From Bacillota bacterium (GTDB taxonomy: Bacteria > Bacillota > Clostridia > Acetivibrionales > JANLFN01): a stretch of 64,000 bases of DNA. Positions 16,827-24,870 of the stretch are shown here, in pieces; the stretch's first letter is position 1; each line of letters begins with the position of its first letter. The stretch lies in the NCBI GenBank assembly GCA_023421675.1, contig JAEZTC010000016.1:1-64000 (forward strand). Direction: 5' to 3'. The position numbers and the translations under genes were made by a program. The notes beneath the pieces were generated by a model. That model worked only from the letters and a program-made list of their open reading frames with translations. It had not been told where the DNA came from and ran no database searches.

Positions 16827-18107
16827 TCAGTTTAAAACCTTTAGCTGATTATCATATAAAACCTCGCATAAAGGATCAATAGCATCCAATCTGCCACTTT
16901 CATAATATGCTCCGGCTTTGCATCCTCCTCCACAAGTAGACATGAAGTGGCATTTACTGCATTTTTCAATTTCATATGTGAATTTTCTGAGGCCCGATTG
17001 TTCCACTCTTTCAATAATATCTTCAAGGGATTCAACAAGAAGATTACCAAGTTTTAATTCATTTGTATGAAGTAAATGGCATGGATAAACGTCACCGTTA
17101 AAGTCTATTTCAAAGAGTGAATGTGCCATGCCGCATATGAAATTATTTCTGTCACAATCTTTAACAATAAACCCACGTTTTCTAAATTGATAATAATCTT
17201 CACCGAATTCCTCGATTAACTTACATTCTACTTCTTCCAGGATTGATGTCAAATTACTGTTACTCAGTGAAAAATTATTGTTATTGGTACCTGGAAAGTT
17301 TCTTAGGTTGTTTGGTGTAAAACCACCGTTATTACTAAACGCAAAATGTGCTATATCATATATCTCTGAAAGATTTTTATCATGAATTGTAGGTGCGAGC
17401 GAATAATTCAAATTGCTTTTTATTATGGCTTCAATGCCTTTCATTGTCTTGGTAAAGGAATTTCCCCTTGTCATTTTATGTGTTGCTTCAGTTATTCCAT
17501 CGATAGAAACCTGGATATTAGATAAATTATCATAAGTTTTAAGTTTTTCTGTACAATCCTCATCTATAAGCGTCGCGTTAGTTAATATTGAACATTTAAA
17601 TCCACGTTTTTTTATTAAATCCAAAATCGTAAAAATATCAGGGTGTAGAAATGGCTCTCCACCGGTAATGATTATGTTGCAATCAGGGTTTACCTTTTCA
17701 ATGCAGTTTAAAAATATTATAGTATCGTCGGGATTCATATACTCATTCCTTTTTATACTACCTTTATAGCAATAAGCACAACTTAGGTTACAGTCAGATG
17801 TTATGTTGAAATAAACAGCCTCAGCAGGTTTCCCTGCACTTTCAGGGAAAGCTTCCCTTGTCCAGCCGTCTTTTATAATTTTTGCTTCAAACTTTTTCAG
17901 AATAATACTAACTTCATTTTCTGGATAATCTAAACCAAGAAGATAATCAGCCGCACGTTTCCTGCCAGAATCATTAAAGTCAAACAGTGTAAATAGAACA
18001 GTTTCATCTCTCGTAAGCCTGCTTACTGCGCCGGTATTATAATTTGATAATATAAAGTTTTTACCATCCTCTGAAAACTTTGTAAAGTTAAAAATAACGA
18101 ACACCAC
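16827..18107 (-). CDS. Radical SAM/SPASM peptide-maturase-like protein
   Basis: 426 residues. The N-terminal 90 residues look like a small PqqD/RRE-like domain that could hold a leader peptide. The radical SAM core follows with the 4Fe-4S motif CNLSCAYC (Cys106, 110, 113) and ITGGEPFLHPD. The C-terminus is a complete SPASM domain: a CG...YPC pair, then CSKCHFMSTCGGGC (CX2CX5CX3C) and a final Cys in PLCE, so two auxiliary clusters are expected. Such enzymes make thioether, C-C or epimerised bonds in ribosomal peptides. It lies 109 bases after a leader-type small protein on the same strand. The start is uncertain: tandem GTG codons overlap an AAAGGG site. Confidence 0.92.
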   Translation of the reverse strand: MVFVIFNFTKFSEDGKNFILSNYNTGAVSRLTRDETVLFTLFDFNDSGRKRAADYLLGLDYPENEVSIILKKFEAKIIKDGWTREAFPESAGKPAEAVYFNITSDCNLSCAYCYKGSIKRNEYMNPDDTIIFLNCIEKVNPDCNIIITGGEPFLHPDIFTILDLIKKRGFKCSILTNATLIDEDCTEKLKTYDNLSNIQVSIDGITEATHKMTRGNSFTKTMKGIEAIIKSNLNYSLAPTIHDKNLSEIYDIAHFAFSNNGGFTPNNLRNFPGTNNNNFSLSNSNLTSILEEVECKLIEEFGEDYYQFRKRGFIVKDCDRNNFICGMAHSLFEIDFNGDVYPCHLLHTNELKLGNLLVESLEDIIERVEQSGLRKFTYEIEKCSKCHFMSTCGGGCKAGAYYESGRLDAIDPLCEVLYDNQLKVLN

Positions 18108-18216
18108 CCTTTAATATTTATTTAATAAGTACAAGCTGTTATATGTTTAATTTTAAAATTTAATGTTTAAAGCTATTACACCACTCTTACTAAGATACCA
18201 CTAGCTTGGCGAAAGC

Positions 18217-18513
18217 TTATAATACTACAGTATTGTCCATCTTGCCATCCCAACCGATACTTGCACCGATAAGTGCACCTACAGAAACACATATCTGGAA
18301 TGCAGATGCGGTTGTTCCTGAAATATGGTCAATCTTCATATTATTGTAGTCATACCTTCTTATAAGAAGATCGCTTGTTGAAACACCCATTTTTTTAAGC
18401 ATGGGTAACGGTTCTGTGTAAAATTCCTTTTGGAGACCTTCATCACCGCACAACTTAATTAGAACGTCGTTCAGGGCCGAATCATTGTTAATTGTTATAG
18501 ACTTGTTTTCCAT
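18217..18513 (-). CDS. Candidate RiPP precursor (98 residues) with NHLP/Nif11-like leader
   Basis: AGGAG lies eight bases before the ATG at 18513. Residues 1-60 are polar and include DEGLQKEFYTEPLPMLKKMGV (24-44, written here as overlapping parts: DEGLQKEFYTEP and LPMLKKMGVS), which has the Asp...Phe/Leu...Pro...Leu...Gly-Val pattern of nitrile-hydratase-like and Nif11 leader peptides. Residues 67-88 are a hydrophobic Gly/Ala/Ser-rich stretch with Cys75 and Trp88 (AFQICVSVGALIGASIGW), then a polar tail ending TVVL. There is no double-Gly cleavage site. A radical SAM/SPASM gene follows on the same strand, and a UviA-class sigma gene is divergent. A modified peptide product is inference. Confidence 0.7.
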   Translation of the reverse strand: MENKSITINNDSALNDVLIKLCGDEGLQKEFYTEPLPMLKKMGVSTSDLLIRRYDYNNMKIDHISGTTASAFQICVSVGALIGASIGWDGKMDNTVVL

Positions 18514-18641
18514 ACTAATCACTCCTATCCTCTTTTCATATAACAGACTTGTACTTATTTTTCAGATTAATAAACACTAGCACTTATTAGAATCAAATTA
18601 ATCCTTTATCTGAAATAGCGTAACGAATGTACTCAGTAAAT

Positions 18642-18671
18642 AAAAAGCTTAGAATGCCGAAAATGTAAACG
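18642..18671 (-). promoter_or_regulatory. Candidate promoter for the UviA-class sigma factor, precursor arm
   Basis: Read on the minus strand: CGTTTACA (18671-18664), 16-base spacer, CTTTTT (18647-18642). The same layout occurs on the plus strand at 18751-18780. TTTACA is the -35 reported for the BotR/TetR/TcdR/UviA sigma group as I recall it. It lies about 130 bases before the precursor start. Confidence 0.5.
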
Positions 18672-18750
18672 TGACACAAAAATGTAAGAAAAATAAAAAT
18701 TTAAATTATATTTGTAATAAATGATGAAAATTATTTGGAGAATTCTGAAC

Positions 18751-18780
18751 CGTTTACAAATAATGGAAAATTGACTCCTT
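18751..18780 (+). promoter_or_regulatory. Candidate promoter for the UviA-class sigma factor, sigma-holin arm
   Basis: CGTTTACA (18751-18758), 16-base spacer, CTCCTT (18775-18780), leaving a leader of about 27 bases to the TTG start. It shares the 8-base CGTTTACA and exact spacing with the divergent site, suggesting autoregulation of the sigma factor. Confidence 0.5.
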
Positions 18781-18813
18781 ATATATTAAATCAATAATAA
18801 GGGGTAGATTTCC

Positions 18814-19311
18814 TTGAAGCTTTCAAGAATACTGCAAGAAGCAAAGCAAAACAACGATATTTGCACAATGGAACTAATACAGACATTTAAACCTCTAATT
18901 AATAAGTATGGAAGAAAGTTAGGGTATGATGGGGAGAGTGAGATAACTATTTTCATTTTAAAAATTATAAATAAGATGCCATACTTTGACAGTGATGATA
19001 AAATTGTCAGTTATATTAATACATCAGTAAAAAATTACTATTTTCATTTACTTAAAAGTTTAAAGACAGAATATCCTGCCCAAGATGAATTATTTGAAAA
19101 TATAGTATATGAAAATAATAAGTACAGTGATGTTGAAATGTGCAGCATTATAAAGTGTTTGCCTGTTCTTCAAAGAAAGATAATTATTGGGGTATATTAT
19201 ATTGGATATTCTGAATCTTATATTGCTGAAAAGCTTGGAATAAGCCGCCAAGCAGTTAATAATGCTAAAAAAAGGGCGTTAAATAATCTCAAAGCTTATT
19301 TGAGTAAGTAA
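18814..19311 (+). CDS. Group V (UviA/TcdR/BotR-like) alternative sigma factor
   Basis: 165 residues. A sigma region-2-like part (about 10-90; MELIQTFKPLINKYGRKLGY) and a C-terminal region-4 helix-turn-helix (YSESYIAEKLGISRQAVNNAKKRALNNL). It resembles the small sigma factors that drive clostridial toxin and bacteriocin genes. The start is TTG after AAGGGGT. A holin-like gene of the BhlA/UviB family follows 25 bases later, the same pairing as uviA-uviB of the Clostridium perfringens bacteriocin plasmid. It probably transcribes its own operon and the divergent precursor/radical SAM genes through the twin TTTACA sites. No anti-sigma gene is visible. Confidence 0.85.
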   Translation: MKLSRILQEAKQNNDICTMELIQTFKPLINKYGRKLGYDGESEITIFILKIINKMPYFDSDDKIVSYINTSVKNYYFHLLKSLKTEYPAQDELFENIVYENNKYSDVEMCSIIKCLPVLQRKIIIGVYYIGYSESYIAEKLGISRQAVNNAKKRALNNLKAYLSK

Positions 19312-19336
19312 GGATACTGAGGGGGAGATGTTTACT

Positions 19337-19588
19337 ATGGAAAATCAACTTCTTAAAATTGCATCAGAACAGGGGATATGGGTATTATTAGCTGTGTTTT
19401 TACTAGTTTATACTTTGAAAAAACAAGAAAAACGAGACTTAGTACAAACAGAAAGGGAAAATAATTATCAAAAAATTATACAGGAATTATCTCAGGACTT
19501 GGGTGTTCTAAATAAAATAGATAATAATCTCAATAATATTGAAGAAAAAATAGACAATATCAAGGACAGCTTAAAGGGGACAAAATAA
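19337..19588 (+). CDS. BhlA/UviB-family holin-like small membrane protein
   Basis: 83 residues. A short N-terminus (MENQLLKIASEQ) precedes one membrane span (GIWVLLAVFLLVYTL) and a charged coiled-coil tail with repeated NN/IDN segments. This is the plan of bacteriocin-associated holin-like proteins (BhlA of Bacillus, UviB of C. perfringens), thought to permeabilise or help release. I chose the ATG at 19337, nine bases after GGGGGAG; the ATG at 19328 is too close to that site. It is cotranscribed with the sigma gene. Confidence 0.85.
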   Translation: MENQLLKIASEQGIWVLLAVFLLVYTLKKQEKRDLVQTERENNYQKIIQELSQDLGVLNKIDNNLNNIEEKIDNIKDSLKGTK

Positions 19589-19607
19589 AAATGTGATTAT
19601 AAACTAG

Positions 19608-19635
19608 AGCAGGACTGAAACACATCAATCCTGCT
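19608..19635. terminator. Hairpin after the sigma-holin operon
   Basis: AGCAGGACTG / CAATCCTGCT stem with one mismatch and an 8-base loop. There is no long T-run, so it is a probable but not textbook terminator between convergent genes. Confidence 0.5.
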
Positions 19636-19693
19636 TATAGCTGTAATCCTGAACATAACTGATAAAATGTTTCTTAGAATACAAATCTATTAA

Positions 19694-21256
19694 TTACTGT
19701 TCCTTAACGGTAACAGTCTCAAGAAGCTGCTTGGCCATCTCATTAATTGCTTGGGAATAACGAATAAATTCTTCGCTCATTGAGCAGCTTTCCTGAGTTG
19801 CGGATGCTACGCTTTCAACACTCTCTGATGTTTTATATGCAACCTTATCAACTTTTTCCGTATAGTCTTGTATGGATTTTGATTCACTAAACTTTTTATC
19901 TGAGAGATTTTTGATATTATCCAGTACTTTAATTGTGTTATCCAACTTATTAACAATTGTCTGGTAAATATCACTTGAAATCTGGACTTTGTCGACACCT
20001 TCCTGCATTACTGATACACTTGAATTAATGATTTCATCTACTTCACTGCTTAATTGTTGTATGTCACCAAGAGCATTTTTAACACTTTCCAGTGATTTAT
20101 TACTCTGCTCTGCCAGCATTCTTATTTCATCTGCCACAACAGCAAAGCCTCTTCCGTTTTCACCCGCTCTGGCAGCTTCTATTGTAGCGTTAAGTGAAAG
20201 AAGGTTAGTCTGATTGGCAATTTGCCTTATGGTTTCAATAACATTATTAGCTCCTTTAGCCTTAGAATCCAGCTCCCGTGCTCGACTAGATGTTTCTATA
20301 AAGTTCTCCTGAATTTTTTTGATTTTCATAACAGCATCAGCAATATGATCAATACCATTATCAGCTGACTTTTGAAGGTCCTGGGCAACAGATATTGAAT
20401 CTACAGTACTCTCAAATATTTCGCTTACTCCGTTAGATAAGCTTTCAATTAACATTTTAGTTTCAGTAATACTCTTGGCTGTTTCAACCGAACCTTCCAA
20501 TACAGAAGTTGCTGTAATAGCAATTTCTTCAATTGCCTGATGCTGCTGAGTTGCCATAACAGAGATATTACCGCTTGAAACATTCAATTCTTCTGATATT
20601 CCTTTGGCTTTATTAACGACATTTTCCATAACATTCCTTATACTAGATAAGGATTCATCAAGCTGTTTTTCATTATTTGATGACTTCTTAAGAAGTTTTC
20701 GGGATAAAATTGCTGTCATAAGCGAAGCAGTAGCACCAAAACCTAAAGATAGTATTCTGCTGATTATTTCAGATGTATCTGCAGGAAAGTATCCTGGTAC
20801 GTAAATGCATGAAATTATGCATGCAGCTGTACTAAGACAAATGCCGTAAGCTACCACACTTACCTGGAGAAATAATGTACTTACTATCAATACAAAATAT
20901 ATTACACTCCACAACTCTTTATATGGGAAAAGCAAAACAATAGACAGATAATTAATCACTGTACAAGTTACAAGAACATATTTAAATATCTTGGTAAAGG
21001 TAACATTGCTGCCCCTTTGAGAAAAAATGAAGTAAATAATTGATGGTATGAGTAAATCAAAGAAGGTTACAATTGTAAAGTTTAAAATGGTGTTCCACGT
21101 TAGCTCTGTCATTATATTCAAGAACTTCATTGCCGAAAAAAATAAAATGCCACAAACTCCGCCGATGACACACAAGAATAATATTAGTTTATTCATATCT
21201 TTGTGGTACTTAACAACATTTTTCTTGAAATAACTGTCTTCTGATTTTAGAAACAT
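19694..21256 (-). CDS. Methyl-accepting chemotaxis protein with multi-span membrane sensor
   Basis: 520 residues. About six membrane segments fill residues 22-190 with almost no extracellular domain, so it probably senses a membrane or internal signal. There is no clear HAMP domain. The rest is a long MCP coiled coil whose hairpin tip shows IETIRQIANQTNLLSLNATIEAARAGENGRGFAVVADEIRMLAEQS, the canonical CheA/CheW-binding signature (quoted parts: NQTNLLSLNATIEAARAGE and FAVVADEIRMLAEQS). GGGGGG precedes the ATG. No che genes adjoin it, so it is an orphan transducer. Confidence 0.93.
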   Translation of the reverse strand: MFLKSEDSYFKKNVVKYHKDMNKLILFLCVIGGVCGILFFSAMKFLNIMTELTWNTILNFTIVTFFDLLIPSIIYFIFSQRGSNVTFTKIFKYVLVTCTVINYLSIVLLFPYKELWSVIYFVLIVSTLFLQVSVVAYGICLSTAACIISCIYVPGYFPADTSEIISRILSLGFGATASLMTAILSRKLLKKSSNNEKQLDESLSSIRNVMENVVNKAKGISEELNVSSGNISVMATQQHQAIEEIAITATSVLEGSVETAKSITETKMLIESLSNGVSEIFESTVDSISVAQDLQKSADNGIDHIADAVMKIKKIQENFIETSSRARELDSKAKGANNVIETIRQIANQTNLLSLNATIEAARAGENGRGFAVVADEIRMLAEQSNKSLESVKNALGDIQQLSSEVDEIINSSVSVMQEGVDKVQISSDIYQTIVNKLDNTIKVLDNIKNLSDKKFSESKSIQDYTEKVDKVAYKTSESVESVASATQESCSMSEEFIRYSQAINEMAKQLLETVTVKEQ

Positions 21257-21445
21257 AAGTAACCCCCCAACATCTAAAATTTACTTGTGTTAATTGTAGC
21301 ATGTTTGCATTAATATACCAAGAAAAAAAGAATAATATGGGGAAATAAGTTTATTTATGTCATAATAAGGCTAATGTTTAATTTTAATCCAAATAAGGAC
21401 TGCCAACCGATATGGTCAACAGTCCTTGCAATTTAATTTTAATTA

Positions 21446-23116
21446 TTATTTATGATCGTTTTGTCTTATTTCAACCCTTCGGATTTTGCCGCTTATGGTC
21501 TTTGGAAGTTCAGACACGAACTCAATGATTCTAGGATATTTATAGGGAGCTGTAACCGTTTTAACATGATTCTGAAGCTCCTTTACAAGCTCTTCACTTG
21601 CTGTATAGCCTTTTGCCAACACTACAGTGGCTTTTACAATCTGGCCTCTGATGGGGTCAGGAACTGCTGTTATTGCACATTCAAGTACTGCAGGGTGTTC
21701 TATAAGTGCACTTTCAACCTCGAAAGGTCCAATCCTGTAGCCCGAGCTTTTAATTACATCATCAGCTCTTCCAACAAACCAGAAGTATCCGTCTTCATCA
21801 CGCCAAGCCATATCTCCGGTAAAATAGAAGTTGTCATGCCATACCTGATGTGTAAGGTCAGCATCTCTGTAGTAGCCTGCAAACATACCAAAGGGTTTAC
21901 CGCTTTCAGTGCGTACAACTATCTGGCCTTCTTCACCAACTTCACAGGAGTTACCGCTTTCATCAACTATGTCTACTTCATAGCCTGGTGCTGGTTTTCC
22001 CATTGAACCTGGTTTGGGTTCCATCCATGCAAAGGTACCTACAGTAAGTGTAAGTTCTGTTTGTCCATAACCTTCTGCAAGTTTCAACCCTGTGGTTTGC
22101 AGGAACTGGTTATAAACCTCCGGATTAAGAGGTTCCCCGGCAATAGAGCAATGCTTGATACAGCTTAAATCAAATTTTGATAAATCTTCTTTAATAAAGA
22201 ATCTGTAGATAGTTGGAGGTGCACAGAAAGTAGTTACCTTATGCTTTACAATTATCTCCAGCATTTCTTTGGCATTGAATTTATCATGATCATATACGAA
22301 AACTGCACTGCCACAAAGCCATTGACCGTAAATTTTACCCCACATGGACTTCATCCAGCCTGTATCTGAAACAGTCAAATGCAGCCCGCCATCTATTACA
22401 CACTGCCAGTACTTTGCAGTTGATATATGTCCCAAAGGATAAGTGAAATCATGCTGTACCATCTTTGGCATACCAGTTGTACCTGATGTAAAGTAAAGAA
22501 GCATTATATCCTCATTAGTAATAGCATCAGTGCCTGTAGGCTTTTCAAATTTATCAGAAGCTTTTTCAATTTCTTCACTGAAGTCATACCAACCATCAAC
22601 TTTTCCATATACACTTACCTTGTTAACAAGAGTTGGTGACTTTTCCTGGGCATCATTGATATGTTTTACAACCTCATCTTCTGCAACGGAGATTACAAGC
22701 TTGATATCCGCAGCATTACATCTGTAAATGATGTCTTTGGAAGTAAGCTGGTGTGTTGCAGGTATACCTACAGCTCCAATCTTGTGAAGCGCAAGAAGTG
22801 CATACCAAAACTCATAGCGCCTCTTAAGGATGAGCATTACCTTGTCACCTTTTTTAATTCCCAGAGAGGAGAAAAAGTTTGCAGCCTTATTGCTGTATTG
22901 CTCCATTTCTTTAAAATTAATGGTCTTTTCATCGCCTTTGTCGTTGCACCATATAAGAGCTGGTCTTTCAGGTGTTTCCTTTGCTATCACATCTACAACA
23001 TCATAGGCAAAGTTAAAGTTTTCAGGTACAGTTATTTTAAAGTTTTGTTTATAATCCTCATATGAATTGAATTCCGAACGTGTTATAAATCTTTTATACA
23101 TTTTCTGATTCCTCAT
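21446..23116 (-). CDS. AMP-forming acyl-CoA synthetase
   Basis: 556 residues. ANL-family enzyme that activates a carboxylic acid as acyl-AMP and then acyl-CoA. Visible motifs: LYFTSGTTGMPK (P-loop), EGYGQTE, the FTGDMAWRDEDGY hinge region, and the C-terminal catalytic lysine in PKTISGKIRR. The N-terminus and GAVGIPATHQLT region are like acetyl/medium-chain acyl-CoA synthetases; the acid is not determined. An XRE-cupin regulator gene lies just upstream on the same strand (26 bases between them), suggesting an operon or local control. Confidence 0.92.
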   Translation of the reverse strand: MRNQKMYKRFITRSEFNSYEDYKQNFKITVPENFNFAYDVVDVIAKETPERPALIWCNDKGDEKTINFKEMEQYSNKAANFFSSLGIKKGDKVMLILKRRYEFWYALLALHKIGAVGIPATHQLTSKDIIYRCNAADIKLVISVAEDEVVKHINDAQEKSPTLVNKVSVYGKVDGWYDFSEEIEKASDKFEKPTGTDAITNEDIMLLYFTSGTTGMPKMVQHDFTYPLGHISTAKYWQCVIDGGLHLTVSDTGWMKSMWGKIYGQWLCGSAVFVYDHDKFNAKEMLEIIVKHKVTTFCAPPTIYRFFIKEDLSKFDLSCIKHCSIAGEPLNPEVYNQFLQTTGLKLAEGYGQTELTLTVGTFAWMEPKPGSMGKPAPGYEVDIVDESGNSCEVGEEGQIVVRTESGKPFGMFAGYYRDADLTHQVWHDNFYFTGDMAWRDEDGYFWFVGRADDVIKSSGYRIGPFEVESALIEHPAVLECAITAVPDPIRGQIVKATVVLAKGYTASEELVKELQNHVKTVTAPYKYPRIIEFVSELPKTISGKIRRVEIRQNDHK

Positions 23117-23142
23117 TTCATCTATATATGGTGCTTTACATG

Positions 23143-23697
23143 CTAAAATATAATAGCAAGGAATTTAACCTGCTTGTCTCCAATTGCCTTCATACCGTGA
23201 TTGTAGCTTGAATCAAAGTAAATGGAGTCGCCTTCATTTAAAATTATTTCATGACCGTCTACAAAAATTTTCATGCTTCCTTCAATCATGTAGTTAAACT
23301 CCTGACCGGGGTGGGAGTTATTGTGGATTGGTGCATCTGCCGGCTCTGGATCAACTGTTACCAGGAAAGGTTCAGCCTTCTTATGTATAAAATTATAAGC
23401 TAGATTTTGATACTTATATTCCTTTCGTCTTTCAACACTTACACCTTTTCCTTTGCGGACAACTGAATAAACTTTAAGCTTTGGATTTTCACCGGTTAAT
23501 ATTGCTGCCAATTCAACCTTGAATTTATTTGCCACTTCATATAAAAAGCTTACAGGAATATCAACATTTCCGCTTTCATATTCAGTATAGGTTTCACTGC
23601 TTATACCTAAGTCCTTTGATAGTGTTTCTATCGATATACCTGATATTTCTCTTAAGTCTCTGATTCTTTCAGCAATTTGCTTTATCTGATCGGACAT
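23143..23697 (-). CDS. XRE-family regulator with C-terminal cupin sensor domain
   Basis: 184 residues. N-terminal helix-turn-helix (ISIETLSKDLGISSETYTEY, about 21-40), linker, then a cupin barrel (about 110-184) with HPGQEFNYMIEGSMKI and EGDSIYFDSSYNHGMKA, including the metal- or ligand-binding His/Glu positions. The start is the ATG at 23697 after AAAGGA; the open frame extends further upstream but without a ribosome site. It precedes the acyl-CoA synthetase gene, so it probably senses a small acid or acyl product and controls that gene. Such gene pairs are common in clostridia. Confidence 0.9.
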   Translation of the reverse strand: MSDQIKQIAERIRDLREISGISIETLSKDLGISSETYTEYESGNVDIPVSFLYEVANKFKVELAAILTGENPKLKVYSVVRKGKGVSVERRKEYKYQNLAYNFIHKKAEPFLVTVDPEPADAPIHNNSHPGQEFNYMIEGSMKIFVDGHEIILNEGDSIYFDSSYNHGMKAIGDKQVKFLAIIF

Positions 23698-23855
23698 TAA
23701 ACACACATCCTTTAACAAAAGTTTATTTAAATACTTATATCTAATCGTGATAATATCACAACAAAAACCTGTTAGTAAAGGGAGTTGTATACATTTGATA
23801 ATAATGCGTAAAAAAAAGTCAGTCATTGAAAATAAACATTAAAAAAATGGGCTGA

Positions 23856-24740
23856 TTACTTCATACATAAGTGATTGATGAATTTATTCGCAGCATTTGA
23901 CAAAGGAACATTTTCCATTGAAATAATTCCAAGCTTTCGCAGCGGTAGGGTTTCTTTGGTTAAAACTTCGAATAGCTCATGGCCTTCAATAGCTTCAAAC
24001 GCACTTACTTTAAGTACATGTGAAACACCAAGACCTATTTTTGCAAATTCAATAAGCAGATCAACACTTTCAAGTACAATTTCAGGTGTGATAGATAAAT
24101 TCATTGTTTTTAAGAAGCTGTCCAAATTGACCCTTGTAGTACTATTACGTGGAAGAGTCAGAAGAGGGTATTTAATAAGCTCTGAAAGACTGATTTTCTT
24201 ACCTTTGAGTTCTTTATACCTGTACGAAGCTACAAATATATCTTCAACTTCTATAAAATCAATTATATTAAAGCCATTTTCATTAACCGGAAGAGTTGCG
24301 ATTCCAAAATCAATAAGTCCATTCTTCAATGCTCCAATAATCTGTGATGAAGTTCTGTTAACTACCTGTATTTTTATTTTAGGGAACAACTGTGTAAACT
24401 TTCCAAGGTAGGATATCAGATAATACTTGCATATGGTATCGCTTACCCCAATGCGTACTTCACCACAGTCCATATTTTGCATTTGCGAAATCTTGTTTTC
24501 TGCAGTTTTAAGAAAATTATATGCCTGTTCGACATGACTGAACAGTAGCATTCCTTCCTGTGTAAGCTCTACACTTCTTGATTTTCTGTAAAACAAAGTA
24601 CTTCCCATTTTTTCTTCAAGATTCTTAATGGCCTGACTCACGGCCGATTGACTTATAAATAGCTGCTTGGCAGCATCAGAAAAATTTTTGTATTTTGCCG
24701 CATGGTAAAAAATCTTATAAAGTTCAAAATTTATATCCAT
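23856..24740 (-). CDS. LysR-type transcriptional regulator
   Basis: 294 residues. N-terminal winged HTH (NFSDAAKQLFISQSAVSQAIKNLEEKMG), then a substrate-binding domain with two periplasmic-binding-like lobes (GEVRIGVSDTICKYYLISYL, later LIKYPLLTLP). It is divergent from purL across 130 AT-rich bases, where its operator could lie, and is on the same strand as the XRE-cupin/acyl-CoA synthetase pair. LysR proteins usually control a divergent gene, but whether the target is purL or the genes downstream is open. Inducer unknown. Confidence 0.9.
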   Translation of the reverse strand: MDINFELYKIFYHAAKYKNFSDAAKQLFISQSAVSQAIKNLEEKMGSTLFYRKSRSVELTQEGMLLFSHVEQAYNFLKTAENKISQMQNMDCGEVRIGVSDTICKYYLISYLGKFTQLFPKIKIQVVNRTSSQIIGALKNGLIDFGIATLPVNENGFNIIDFIEVEDIFVASYRYKELKGKKISLSELIKYPLLTLPRNSTTRVNLDSFLKTMNLSITPEIVLESVDLLIEFAKIGLGVSHVLKVSAFEAIEGHELFEVLTKETLPLRKLGIISMENVPLSNAANKFINHLCMK

Positions 24741-24870
24741 AAACTCACCTTATATTATGTATTAATAATATTAATTTTACTTATATATTATATCATAATA
24801 TAATTAATTTATAAGTTATAAAAAATTTGATTATTAAACAAGCATTTAATATAAAAAAGGGGCTGAATAT

